This document shows positions 22,598 through 34,979 of a DNA stretch of 64,000 nucleotides, piece by piece (position 1 is the first letter of the stretch; every line of letters begins with the position of its first letter). The notes under the pieces were generated by a model that was not told the DNA's origin, did not search any database, and worked only from the letters and a program-made list of their open reading frames with translations. The position numbers were made by a program, and so were the translations under genes. Where the stretch lies: the NCBI GenBank assembly GCA_949130485.1, contig OX422190.1, positions 10,049,840 to 10,113,839 on the forward strand, written 5' to 3'. The DNA is from Agelas oroides (taxonomy: Eukaryota; Porifera; Demospongiae; Agelasida; Agelasidae).

Positions 22598-25500
22598 CCT
22601 CAGTAATAACGGAGTCTCAGACGAACGTGTGTGTGTACTGGTCGAAGCTTTACAAGTGAACCAAAGCCATCAGAAGCTTAAGCTAAAGTAAGTTCAGCCA
22701 TTCATGTCCTAGACTTTTTAAGGGGTATACACTGAACCTGTAGGGTTATTTCCATGCCTGTGTTAAAATATTAGGGAGGGCCTGGGGCACTTGCAAACAT
22801 TGCCCTATACATTTGGCACTATACACTTGCATGGATGTCCCTGACTCATGATCATGACTCGATAAGAACTCACCATTTGCAACCGACTGTGTATAAGTTA
22901 TATTGTGTTTGACCACAAGAAATCATTTTCCTTGGTTTTTTTAATCTTCCTTGTTTACTGTTGTATAATTATGTCCACAAACTTTTTTTGAAGCACTTTC
23001 TTATTTTTGTCTGACCTCCTGTAGCCTCAGTGGGAACAAGATTACAGACATAGGTGCTTGTGCACTTGCCACAGCTTTACAAGTGAACAAAAGCCTTCAG
23101 GAGCTAAGGTGAGTTCATCCATTCATATTCTACTTCTTGGTTCTTAGGAGGTGTTCGGTCAGTAGACCAAAGTGGGTCAGTGGACCAAAGTGGCCAATCA
23201 CATTTTGCCATGAGCACCAACTGAATTTTAGGTTTGCATGTGCACTGCCAACTAATGTTCCCAAAATTTGTTATAGAAGCCATACTCAGAGATTTCAGAT
23301 TTTACATTTTTGTTAGCACTGGACCAAAGTGGCCAATCACAATTCGTCCTATGCGCAACTGCTTTGGGTCAACTAACATTTCCTCTTCTGTTCCCAAACC
23401 AACCTGTGGATGAGACAAACGCCATGGCTCATCCCCAATCTGCACCTTGCCCAGGTGCCAAGATGAGTGCTCCACTTTGACCTTGACCTTGGGGAATGAT
23501 GGACAGACGGCTCATGATAGCCTGCATGCCGTGTTTAACTTCACTCTACAATCCACACTAGTAGGATTAGACATTTTGGGATTAGACATTTTGGGCTTAG
23601 ACACCCAAAATGTCTAATCCCAAAATGTCTAATCCAAAAATGTCTAATGCCAAAATGTCTAACAGAGTGATAATTAGCACTGTACCAGGGAATCTACTTG
23701 GATATCTAACCAGAACCAACTCTTGACAGTGTGGTAAGAGATGCAGTATAATGTAAACTTAGCTGCATTCCCAGGCACCTGCAGTGTTTGTCGCTTGCAG
23801 TCTAAATTTCATAATGCATGTGACAAAGCCTGATAACAAGGCTATGTTATTATCAGTATTATCATCACAAATGAGGAGAAGCTATCATCTGGCAGGGATG
23901 CATAACCACAAGATGGCAAAGTATTGGAGGTGTGCAAAGATGATTTGCTCAGCTAGGGGAAGTGAAGTTAGGGAAGTGAAGTCCTAAAGTCCAATGGTTA
24001 CAATCATCCTGAGGGAGTCACCCCATATTCCTAGTATGTACAGACTTAGTACATAGAGTCCCCTCTGTATCATTCCCAAAGAAACAGACTACCCACTTCC
24101 CCCCTGAGCCGAGAAGCCAAGAGGAAATACATAAGAGCACTTTAAGATGATTGACTCGAGCTTGTATTGATGTCATTCTAAGTAGATTCTCCTGGTACAG
24201 TTCTAATTAGCACTATGTTTCCTCACGAATCTTTTTCAGGGGAAATTTTGGAGGACTGGTAGAAAAGGGTAGGAATGCTTTGTGGCCTTTCCCAACGAAT
24301 AGTGTGAAGGTCAAGGATTTCATAGGCATGGTCTGCATACTCAATTTTGGCTTGTCCATTTGGAAGGTATTCCTTGACAACCGCATGATACCAACCACAA
24401 GGTTCATCAGAGGATGCCTCATTCCATTCAACATAGATGGCTATATCAACAGGGGGGAGGCCACTTGAGTCTGGAATAGTGAGCTTCAGGCTGAATCCAC
24501 AGCTTGGGAGGCTGTTAAATAGCTCAAAAAACAAGCAAAAAGATCAGGTATCGCCCTGGAAGACCCCACGTTGGATTTTGAAGCAGGGGGTATGCCACTT
24601 TTTGGTCTTAACAATGCCTGTCAGGTGTGCATAACTGTTTGTGAAGTATGTAACAAACTAGCCTCGTACCCAGGCCACGTGGGAGGAGAGAAAAGTGGCC
24701 TGGTATCCACTGTTTGCGCATGTGCGAAAAACCCCATGATTTCATGGGGTATCGTATACCATCGTTTATGAACCGTTAATCTTTACCGTATAGCTCCGAA
24801 GCACGTCCGTCTCGAGCTTATCCCGCGAACATGGCAGGTAAAAGCGAAGACTTTGATAAAGCGCTCATGTTCGCTCTTTGTTGTATTGGAAAGGGAGATT
24901 TCACATTGAAAGCAGAGCAGCTGGATGCGATCAAATATATCTACGATGGAAAAGACGTATTCCTGTGGCTACCCACGGGATTTGGTAAGTCCATCTGCTA
25001 CGAGACTCTGCCGTTTGTTTTGAACTACAAGCACAGTGACGGTGGAACCGGCGGTAGTTGTAGCGTAGTCCTTGTCGTGTCACCCTTTGTGTCTCTGATA
25101 ATGGAAGCCATCGTCGCGTAAACACAGCTGCCACACTGCAAGCCGTATATCTAGTTTGGTTATTTCTCCGCATAACCATGGATAATATAGTACACGTAGG
25201 TGGATAGGAAACGAAGTAGTATACGGAGCACTTCTGGTTGCCAATCCTGGAAACGGTTTTTCCCTGTTAGCTGATCTCAAAACCTGAACCCCACCAGGTT
25301 TTCTTACTATGCTACAGCTGAAGTACAATAATGGGTCAACTGGGATAGCGACTATAAAAAGCAGCAGCCTGTCTGTCTGAGACGTGGACGCTGGAAAACA
25401 ACACCAGGTACGGGTCTACGGGCTGAAAATTTCCATTTTGGAAACTTCAGACACCTATTGAACGACATAGCTAATGTTGAGCTAGTTCTTATATAGCTAT

Positions 25501-28075
25501 CCCAGTAGACCAACTACTGTACTCTATGATTCCTGCAGCTTTTCATCGTAGTGCTTTCTGTTGCTGAAATCTGCTAACAGGGGATTTGCCCCTAAATGAG
25601 GCAAAATTCGGGCAATTTGATAACTATAGACGGTACTGCTAGCACTGAGCCAGCGCTCACATATCTATCCCAGTGCACCAGCTACTATAGTTTAGGAATC
25701 CTGCAGCTTTTCGCCGTAGCTTCTTCTGTTGTCGAGATTGCCTAACACAAAGTTTGCCGTCACACGCGGCTCATTTGGCCGTAACAATGGCCAAATCGGA
25801 CAATTCAGACGTTTACTGAACGACACTGCTAACACTGAGCCGGCTCTTACATAGCTATCCCAGTGCACCTGCTATTATACTTTATGAAGCCTGCAGCTTT
25901 TCGCTGTAGCTTCTTCTGTTGCCGAGGTTAGCTAACACAAACTTCGCACAGAAAGGGCATTACCAGGATGGAAAAATAGTTTTCCGCGGACTGTTCCGTA
26001 TACTACCTGCGTTTCCTATCCACCTACGTGTACTATATTATCCATGGCATAACAACCACGTGTAACTTGTCCATAATCGGACTCGTTCGCGGAAGATTTC
26101 CGGAATCGTTTGCGCATGCGCAAACAGTGGATACCAGGCCACTTTTCCCTCCTCCCACGTGGCCTGGGTACGAGGCTAGTAACAAACTGAACAGGAAACT
26201 GAATATGGTGAAGGATGTAACAAATTAAACAGTGAGATACTGAGCCAAAAGCATTACTCAGGTTGAGGAAGGACATGGCAAGAGGAAGACCATGTTGGAC
26301 GGCATCATCAAGAATGGAACAAATGGAGAAGATGTGTTCCACAGTGCCATTTGTGCCCGATATGAAGCCCTTCTGAAGAGTTGGATTGATAGTATTGTTT
26401 TGCAGGACAAATCTTTCAAGTCTCTTGGCCAGTATTTTGTGGAACAGCTTGGAGACAGTAGAAGTAAGGGCAATGGGACGAAATTTACTGGGTTGAGAAA
26501 GGTCGTCCTCTTTGGGAATCAAGATGATTTCTGCCTGGAACCAGGAAGAAGGGCCATTTTGTGAGGACAGCAACATTTTAGTGAATGTTGTAGCAAGAAA
26601 AGGGTGGGTGCAGGGGAGGTTTTTCAGGTGAAAGTACGTGATACCATCTGCTCCAGAGAAGGACATTGATGAGCGTTTCTGGAGTGTACACTTTATTAAG
26701 CCAGGGGTAATAGGTGACAAATCAAATTCAATTTCAATGTCTGGGATTGGCATCACGGACTGTTGTTGAGCAAGACAATCGGCCGCTTTCTTTGCTTTGT
26801 GCTCTTACCACAAGTGAGTTCTGTACTGAGTGTCTTGGTAACTGGAAATGTGAAGGTTTAACATTGCATACCTACATGCATGGAAACTGTGGGCTTTGGT
26901 TGGTTACTTCCGTGCATACTTCCTCCTACTCCACTGGGTCTTAGTGATGACATAAGCTACGTTAAGTCAGACTCATTGTCCCATTTTATTTTCTCTATTT
27001 GCACTAATTCTGGTGTACTCTCTTTCATAGTCTTTGGGGGAATAGAATTGGAAAGTCTGGAGCCACTGCCCTGGCTGATGCTCTGAGAGTGAACCAGAGC
27101 TTGACAACACTGAAGTAAGTAACTTACTGACACCATACACAAAGTGTATGCATATGTTACAGTTGGCCTGTGTGACATTGGTCGGAATTTTGGTCCCTGT
27201 GAGATCTCCTTAGACTAGGGATAATGTAGCCTCGTACCCAGGCTCCTCCCCATGCAGAAAAGCGGGGAGAGAGCCTGGACGATCTGATCACATGCCCCAT
27301 AATGCACTATGTGTTAGCCTCATACCCAGGCTCCTCCCCATGCATAAAGTTTTTCTGCATAGGGAGGAGCCTGGGTACGAGGCTAGGATAATGTGCTAGT
27401 CACTTTTCTCACAATACACATGTAAATCATGAAAGTCTATTAATTGAAGCCATACCAGTACCACTGAACAGTGAGTCGTCTGGACAATAGTGCATGTTTG
27501 ATGATACGTGGCAAAATAAAGGTGAAATGATTGTAGTCACTAAAGCCGGGGCTGCTCGCTTGAACTGCCAGTGTTCTGACCACTAAACTGTACAACCACT
27601 AGACCTCACAATATATATTGTCACACCTGAAACTTTAGGTATGGGTCTTGAATGTGGCAGCAAAGAACCTACCACTTTATAGAGAGTGAGGTCCACTTCA
27701 AGATGTGATCAGAGGGCGTGGCACCTAGCTATAGACAGCAAAACTGATTGTTAAACATTTGCATTCTGCATTTTATTAATCCACTGGTTCTCACATGCTC
27801 AACTTAGTTGCGTGATAACCAGTGTGATATACTGTGACTTCATGTCAGATCCACGCGGTGTGTTTCATTCCTTTCTTTACATTAATTCCAGAATACTCTT
27901 TTCCACAGTCTTGAACAGAATGAATTTGGAGACTCATTGTCCCATTTTATTTTCTCTACTTGCACTAATTCTGGAGTACTCTCTTTCATAGTCTTTGGGG
28001 GAATGAAATTGGAGAGTCTGGAGCCACTGCACTGGCTGATGCTCTGAGAGTGAACCAGAGCTTGAAAACACTGAA
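22598..28075 (+). CDS. NLR gene A, LRR exons 20-23
   Basis: The exons are 22598-22687 (90 bp), 23025-23108, 27031-27114 and 27992-28075, all phase 2 with no stop. A relic starts at 27909. A type-1 exon expected just before 26810 is gone: the LINE joins directly to its donor, CACAAGTGAGTT. Confidence 0.72.
24659..26178. mobile_element. 1,520-bp non-autonomous DNA element with 9-bp target duplication, copy 1
   Basis: The inverted ends begin TAGCCTCGTACCCAGGCC and match for about 65 bp. GTAACAAAC is duplicated at 24650-24658 and 26179-26187. The uninterrupted LINE copy at 15,325 supplies the empty site. The interior has a RecQ-like fragment, about three diverged repeats of 170-190 bp (around CCTGCAGCTTTTCGCCGTAG) at 25,440-25,940, and an inverted pair near 25,190 and 26,020. 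Confidence 0.88.
24831..25121 (+). pseudogene. RecQ-type helicase fragment inside the DNA element
   Basis: This 96-residue frame from ATG has LKAEQLDAIKYIYDGKDVF, then LPTGFGKSICYETLPFV (Walker A of SF2 RecQ helicases) and VVSPFVSLI (motif Ia). It stops before the DEAH box and all later motifs, so it cannot be an active helicase. The ATG lies after a GC-richer segment starting GAACCGTTAATC. It may be the first exon of a helicase gene carried by a longer autonomous relative. Some eukaryotic DNA transposons (for example Academ) encode SF2 helicases, but I cannot assign a superfamily. Confidence 0.75.
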
Positions 28076-28368
28076 GTAAGTAACTATCCTGGCACCATAC
28101 ACAAAGTGTATGCATATGTTACAGTTGGCCTGTGTGACATTGGTCGGAATTTTGGTCCCTGTGAGATCTCCTTAGACTAGGGATAATGTAGCCTCGTACC
28201 CAGGCTCCTCCCCATGCAGAAAAGCGGGGTGAGAGCCTGGACGATCTGATCACATGCCCCATGATGCACTATGTGTTAACCTCGTACCCAGGCTCCTCCC
28301 CATGCATATATTGTCATTGAGATTTTTGAACTATGTGCCTGACATGATTGTTTTCTAACATTCTGCAG

Positions 28369-31300
28369 CCTCAGTAATAACGGAGTCTCAGACGAACGTG
28401 TGTGTGTACTGGTCGAAGCTTTACAAGTGAACCAAAGCCATCAGAAGCTTAAGCTAAAGTAAGTTCAGCCATTCATGTCCTAGACTTTTTAAGGGGTATA
28501 CACTGAACCTGTAGGGTTATTTCCATGCCTGTGTTAAAATATTAGGGAGGGCCTGGGGCACTTGCAAACATTGCCCTATACATTTGGCACTATACACTTG
28601 CATGGATGTCCCTGACTCATGATCATGACTCGATAAGAACTCACCATTTGCAACCGACTGTGTATAAGTTATATTGTGTTTGACCACAAGAAATCATTTT
28701 CCTTGGTTTTTTTAATCTTCCTTGTTTACTGTTGTATAATTATGTCCACAAACTTTTTTTGAAGCACTTTCTTATTTTTGTCTGACCTCCTGTAGCCTCA
28801 GTGGGAACAAGATTACAGACATAGGTGCTTGTGCACTTGCCACAGCTTTACAAGTGAACAAAAGCCTTCAGGAGCTAAGGTGAGTTCATCCATTCATATT
28901 CTACTTCTTGGTTCTTAGGAGGTGTTCGGTCAGTAGACCAAAGTGGGTCAGTGGACCAAAGTGGCCAATCACATTTTGCCATGAGCACCAACTGAATTTT
29001 AGGTTTGCATGTGCACTGCCAACTAATGTTCCCAAAATTTGTTATAGAAGCCATACTCAGAGATTTCAGATTTTACATTTTTGTTAGCACTGGACCAAAG
29101 TGGCCAATCACAATTCGTCCTATGCGCAACTGCTTTGGGTCAACTAACATTTCCTCTTCTGTTCCCAAACCAACCTGTGGATGAGACAAACGCCATGGCT
29201 CATCCCCAATCTGCACCTTGCCCAGGTGCCAAGATGAGTGCTCCACTTTGACCTTGACCTTGGGGAATGATGGACAGACGGCTCATGATAGCCTGCATGC
29301 CGTGTTTAACTTCACTCTACAATCCACACTAGTAGGATTAGACATTTTGGGATTAGACATTTTGGGCTTAGACACCCAAAATGTCTAATCCCAAAATGTC
29401 TAATCCAAAAATGTCTAATGCCAAAATGTCTAACAGAGTGATAATTAGCACTGTACCAGGGAATCTACTTGGATATCTAACCAGAACCAACTCTTGACAG
29501 TGTGGTAAGAGATGCAGTATAATGTAAACTTAGCTGCATTCCCAGGCACCTGCAGTGTTTGTCGCTTGCAGTCTAAATTTCATAATGCATGTGACAAAGC
29601 CTGATAACAAGGCTATGTTATTATCAGTATTATCATCACAAATGAGGAGAAGCTATCATCTGGCAGGGATGCATAACCACAAGATGGCAAAGTATTGGAG
29701 GTGTGCAAAGATGATTTGCTCAGCTAGGGGAAGTGAAGTTAGGGAAGTGAAGTCCTAAAGTCCAATGGTTACAATCATCCTGAGGGAGTCACCCCATATT
29801 CCTAGTATGTACAGACTTAGTACATAGAGTCCCCTCTGTATCATTCCCAAAGAAACAGACTACCCACTTCCCCCCTGAGCCGAGAAGCCAAGAGGAAATA
29901 CATAAGAGCACTTTAAGATGATTGACTCGAGCTTGTATTGATGTCATTCTAAGTAGATTCTCCTGGTACAGTTCTAATTAGCACTATGTTTCCTCACGAA
30001 TCTTTTTCAGGGGAAATTTTGGAGGACTGGTAGAAAAGGGTAGGAATGCTTTGTGGCCTTTCCCAACGAATAGTGTGAAGGTCAAGGATTTCATAGGCAT
30101 GGTCTGCATACTCAATTTTGGCTTGTCCATTTGGAAGGTATTCCTTGACCACCGCATGATACCAACCACAAGGTTCATCAGAGGATGCCTCATTCCATTC
30201 AACATAGATGGCTATATCAACAGGGGGGAGGCCACTTGAGTCTGGAATAGTGAGCTTCAGGCTGAATCCACAGCTTGGGAGGCTGTTAAATAGCTCAAAA
30301 AACAAGCAAAAAGATCAGGTATCGCCCTGGAAGACCCCACGTTGGATTTTGAAGCAGGGGGTATGCCACTTTTTGGTCTTAACAATGCCTGTCAGGTGTG
30401 CATAACTGTTTGTGAAGTATGTAACAAACTAGCCTCGTACCCAGGCCACGTGGGAGGAGAGAAAAGTGGCCTGGTATCCACTGTTTGCGCATGTGCGAAA
30501 AACCCCATGATTTCATGGGGTATCGTATACCATCGTTTATGAACCGTTAATCTTTACCGTATAGCTCCGAAGCACGTCCGTCTCGAGCTTATCCCGCGAA
30601 CATGGCAGGTAAAAGCGAAGACTTTGATAAAGCGCTCATGTTCGCTCTTTGTTGTATTGGAAAGGGAGATTTCACATTGAAAGCAGAGCAGCTGGATGCG
30701 ATCAAATATATCTACGATGGAAAAGACGTATTCCTGTGGCTACCCACGGGATTTGGTAAGTCCATCTGCTACGAGACTCTGCCGTTTGTTTTGAACTACA
30801 AGCACAGTGACGGTGGAACCGGCGGTAGTTGTAGCGTAGTCCTTGTCGTGTCACCCTTTGTGTCTCTGATAATGGAAGCCATCGTCGCGTAAACACAGCT
30901 GCCACACTGCAAGCCGTATATCTAGTTTGGTTATTTCTCCGCATAACCATGGATAATATAGTACACGTAGGTGGATAGGAAACGAAGTAGTATACGGAGC
31001 ACTTCTGGTTGCCAATCCTGGAAACGGTTTTTCCCTGTTAGCTGATCTCAAAACCTGAACCCCACCAGGTTTTCTTACTATGCTACAGCTGAAGTACAAT
31101 AATGGGTCAACTGGGATAGCGACTATAAAAAGCAGCAGCCTGTCTGTCTGAGACGTGGACGCTGGAAAACAACACCAGGTACGGGTCTACGGGCTGAAAA
31201 TTTCCATTTTGGAAACTTCAGACACCTATTGAACGACATAGCTAATGTTGAGCTAGTTCTTATATAGCTATCCCAGTAGACCAACTACTGTACTCTATGA

Positions 31301-32885
31301 TTCCTGCAGCTTTTCATCGTAGTGCTTTCTGTTGCTGAAATCTGCTAACAGGGGATTTGCCCCTAAATGAGGCAAAATTCGGGCAATTTGATAACTATAG
31401 ACGGTACTGCTAGCACTGAGCCAGCGCTCACATATCTATCCCAGTGCACCAGCTACTATAGTTTAGGAATCCTGCAGCTTTTCGCCGTAGCTTCTTCTGT
31501 TGTCGAGATTGCCTAACACAAAGTTTGCCGTCACACGCGGCTCATTTGGCCGTAACAATGGCCAAATCGGACAATTCAGACGTTTACTGAACGACACTGC
31601 TAACACTGAGCCGGCTCTTACATAGCTATCCCAGTGCACCTGCTATTATACTTTATGAAGCCTGCAGCTTTTCGCTGTAGCTTCTTCTGTTGCCGAGGTT
31701 AGCTAACACAAACTTCGCACAGAAAGGGCATTACCAGGATGGAAAAATAGTTTTCCGCGGACTGTTCCGTATACTACCTGCGTTTCCTATCCACCTACGT
31801 GTACTATATTATCCATGGCATAACAACCACGTGTAACTTGTCCATAATCGGACTCGTTCGCGGAAGATTTCCGGAATCGTTTGCGCATGCGCAAACAGTG
31901 GATACCAGGCCACTTTTCCCTCCTCCCACGTGGCCTGGGTACGAGGCTAGTAACAAACTGAACAGGAAACTGAATATGGTGAAGGATGTAACAAATTAAA
32001 CAGTGAGATACTGAGCCAAAAGCATTACTCAGGTTGAGGAAGGACATGGCAAGAGGAAGACCATGTTGGACGGCATCATCAAGAATGGAACAAATGGAGA
32101 AGATGTGTTCCACAGTGCCATTTGTGCCCGATATGAAGCCCTTCTGAAGAGTTGGATTGATAGTATTGTTTTGCAGGACAAATCTTTCAAGTCTCTTGGC
32201 CAGTATTTTGTGGAACAGCTTGGAGACAGTAGAAGTAAGGGCAATGGGACGAAATTTACTGGGTTGAGAAAGGTCGTCCTCTTTGGGAATCAAGATGATT
32301 TCTGCCTGGAACCAGGAAGAAGGGCCATTTTGTGAGGACAGCAACATTTTAGTGAATGTTGTAGCAAGAAAAGGGTGGGTGCAGGGGAGGTTTTTCAGGT
32401 GAAAGTACGTGATACCATCTGCTCCAGAGAAGGACATTGATGAGCGTTTCTGGAGTGTACACTTTATTAAGCCAGGGGTAATAGGTGACAAATCAAATTC
32501 AATTTCAATGTCTGGGATTGGCATCACGGACTGTTGTTGAGCAAGACAATCGGCCGCTTTCTTTGCTTTGTGCTCTTACCACAAGTGAGTTCTGTACTGA
32601 GTGTCTTGGTAACTGGAAATGTGAAGGTTTAACATTGCATACCTACATGCATGGAAACTGTGGGCTTTGGTTGGTTACTTCCGTGCATACTTCCTCCTAC
32701 TCCACTGGGTCTTAGTGATGACATAAGCTACGTTAAGTCAGACTCATTGTCCCATTTTATTTTCTCTATTTGCACTAATTCTGGTGTACTCTCTTTCATA
32801 GTCTTTGGGGGAATAGAATTGGAAAATCTGGAGCCACTGCCCTGGCTGATGCTCTGAGAGTGAACCAGAGCTTGACAACACTGAA
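28369..32885 (+). CDS. NLR gene A, LRR exons 24-26
   Basis: The exons are 28369-28458, 28796-28879 and 32802-32885, phase 2 and stop-free, duplicates of 22598, 23025 and 27031. In the last, GAAAGT became GAAAAT (Ser to Asn). Confidence 0.72.
30430..31949. mobile_element. 1,520-bp DNA element, copy 2
   Basis: It is identical in structure to 24659-26178, with GTAACAAAC at 30421-30429 and 31950-31958. Confidence 0.88.
30602..30892 (+). pseudogene. RecQ-type helicase fragment, second copy
   Basis: The predicted 96 residues are the same as those of 24831-25121. It is a passive passenger of the segmental duplication. Confidence 0.75.
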
Positions 32886-33685
32886 GTAAGTAACTTACTG
32901 ACACCATACACAAAGTGTATGCATATGTTACAGTTGGCCTGTGTGACATTGGTCGGAATTTTGGTCCCTGTGAGATCTCCTTAGACTAGGGATAATGTAG
33001 CCTCGTACCCAGGCTCCTCCCCATGCAGAAAAGCGGGGAGAGAGCCTGGACGATCTGATCACATGCCCCATAATGCACTATGTGTTAGCCTCGTACCCAG
33101 GCTCCTCCCCATGCATAAAGTTTTTCTGCATAGGGAGGAGCCTGGGTACGAGGCTAGGATAATGTGCTAGTCACTTTTCTCACAATACACATGTAAATCA
33201 TGAAAGTCTATTAATTGAAGCCATACCAGTACCACTGAACAGTGAGTCGTCTGGACAATAGTGCATGTTTGATGATACGTGGCAAAATAAAGGTGAAATG
33301 ATTGTAGTCACTAAAGCCGGGGCTGCTCGCTTGAACTGCCAGTGTTCTGACCACTAAACTGTACAACCACTAGACCTCACAATATAAAGTCACAAAAAAG
33401 TTTTCTGAATGAAAACAAGTGCATGTAGGGATGGAACCCTCAAAAACCAACCAAACTAGATGGGAATGACACCACAACAATTTCACACCATCCCTACATC
33501 TTGTGCCATTTTGCCAACTATACTTTGTGTTTGTTAGTTGTGTTCATAGGAGGGTTGTTGAAGGCAGTGGGATGGGTAGTGCTGGGTGTGGAGTGCATGT
33601 TGATGTGCATGGGGGGTGAGTTATGTTGTGGGTGGCTGTGATGTAGTTGCTATGCTGAGGATGGCAGGTATGGTCTGTCTTGAAT

Positions 33686-33880
33686 TAGTCTTGCAAGCCA
33701 GACCCTTTCTGCGCAGCACCAATCGCGTTCAGTATGCGGCACACAGAGGGAAGAAGTTTGATGTTTGGATTTACAATTTCACTTCAAAGCATTTATGACG
33801 ATTCTTAGTGCCTTCCTCTGCGTGCCAATACTGAAAGCGATCTGCACTGTGGAACAGAAAGGGTCTGGCTTGTGAGACTA
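33686..33880. mobile_element. 195-bp MITE with perfect 9-bp target duplication
   Basis: The ends are TAGTCTTGCAAGCCAGACCC and the inverted GGGTCTGGCTTGTGAGACTA. GTCTTGAAT is repeated at 33677-33685 and 33881-33889. It sits inside the foldback unit of the larger element. Confidence 0.88.
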
Positions 33881-34979
33881 GTCTTGAATGCAGAAACTGT
33901 CAAGTGCATGAGCTGGGTCTGTTGGAGTAAGTGATGTTGTGAAATTTTATTGCTGCTGAACATGGCAGATATGGATTGTCTTTATGTAAAAGGCTGTGGA
34001 GTGAGCAGCGCTAACTACAGCTAGTATTCATTTAGTGGGTGTGAATAGACTAGAGAGTTTACTGGTGTGCATAGTTGGCAAAATGGCACAAGATGTAGGG
34101 ATGGTGTGAAATTGTTGTGGTGTCATTCCCATCTAGTTTGGTTGGTTTTTGAGGGTTCCATCCCTACATGCACTTGTTTTCATTCAGAAAACTTTTTTGT
34201 GACTTGTTCCTGCTCTTTTTTTTTTGTATTGCTTTTTAGGAATGGTAAGAGAGAAGTGACATGGGAGGGTAGGCCGAGGGGAAGATGCATGGTGTGTACA
34301 GTATGATAGTAGAAAGAGCTAAGAATTGTCTTAAATTCAAACGATTTGAAGTGAAATCGTCAATCCAAACATCAAACTTCGGGGGGTTTAGAAGTACAGT
34401 CCAAGCAAAGCCTCATACAAACCAAGTGAAAAGCAGATGAGTTTAATAAGGCTTTGCATGCAAGCTTATAAATCCTGTGCTCATTTCACGTGGACTACTA
34501 ATGGGTTCACCGAAAAACTCTCCATAGACTGTCACCAGAGTATTGAGTCGTAAGACCCCATTACAGAACTGTTTGATGGTGAGTAGCTATAGTCTAAATC
34601 GGTTTGAAACGAACGCATAGGGGTCTGTGGAGCTGAACAACCGCCAGTTCTGTGGCCACCTCTATAGTGCAGAAGTTTGGAATGAAGCCATGCACTGTTG
34701 ACTCGGTGCTACTAGAGTTTGAGTATACCAAGCTACCAATAGGCTGCCACTTGCTTCGTTGGAGGAATATGAAGACTCAGGCACAACACAAAAGGAGGAT
34801 GTTAAGAAGACACCAGCCAAAGTGCTACCATCAACTCGCAGTAAACATTGTATGTGTACTATATGCATGTAAATGACTATAACAAGCAAATTTGAAATGT
34901 GAAAGTTGACAATAAAACTTGAAATTGAATATCAGTGGCTAGTGTTCTAAGTCATATGAAGTACTTGATGGTTAAAACA

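Larger units (their letters stand above)
24223..26780 (-). mobile_element. LINE reverse-transcriptase fragment, copy 2, split by a DNA element
   Basis: The reverse-transcriptase part is at 26190-26756 and the C-terminal part at 24223-24649, separated by the insert at 24659-26178. Motif A reads FLNLSNAF, so the catalytic Asp seen in copy 1 is Asn here. The C-terminal part contains DIAIYVEWNEASSDEPCGWY, HAVVKEYLPNGQAKIEY and DLHTIRWE, a Tudor-like fold pattern, and stops soon after. A motif C is not present. Clearly dead. Confidence 0.8.
22536..28306 (+). repeat. 5,771-bp segmental duplication, left copy
   Basis: Everything here recurs 5,771 bp to the right: LRR exons 22598/28369, 23025/28796 and 27031/32802, the LINE fragment, and the RecQ-carrying element. 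I see only a handful of substitutions (for example near 24382/30150 and 27053/32824). The junction falls inside a MITE at about 28306. Confidence 0.9.
29994..32551 (-). mobile_element. LINE reverse-transcriptase fragment, copy 3, split by a DNA element
   Basis: This duplicate of 24223-26780 has the same Asn in motif A and the same insertion at the same place. It therefore arose by the segmental duplication and not by a new retrotransposition. Confidence 0.8.
28307..33385 (+). repeat. Segmental duplication, right copy (truncated by an insertion)
   Basis: This is collinear with 22,536-27,614 at near identity. It ends where the element at 33,387 is inserted. The homologous sequence resumes at about 36,108. 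Confidence 0.9.

Noticed and set aside
24831-25121. A working RecQ helicase gene
   Set aside because: Only about 96 residues remain, with no DEAH box or later motifs.
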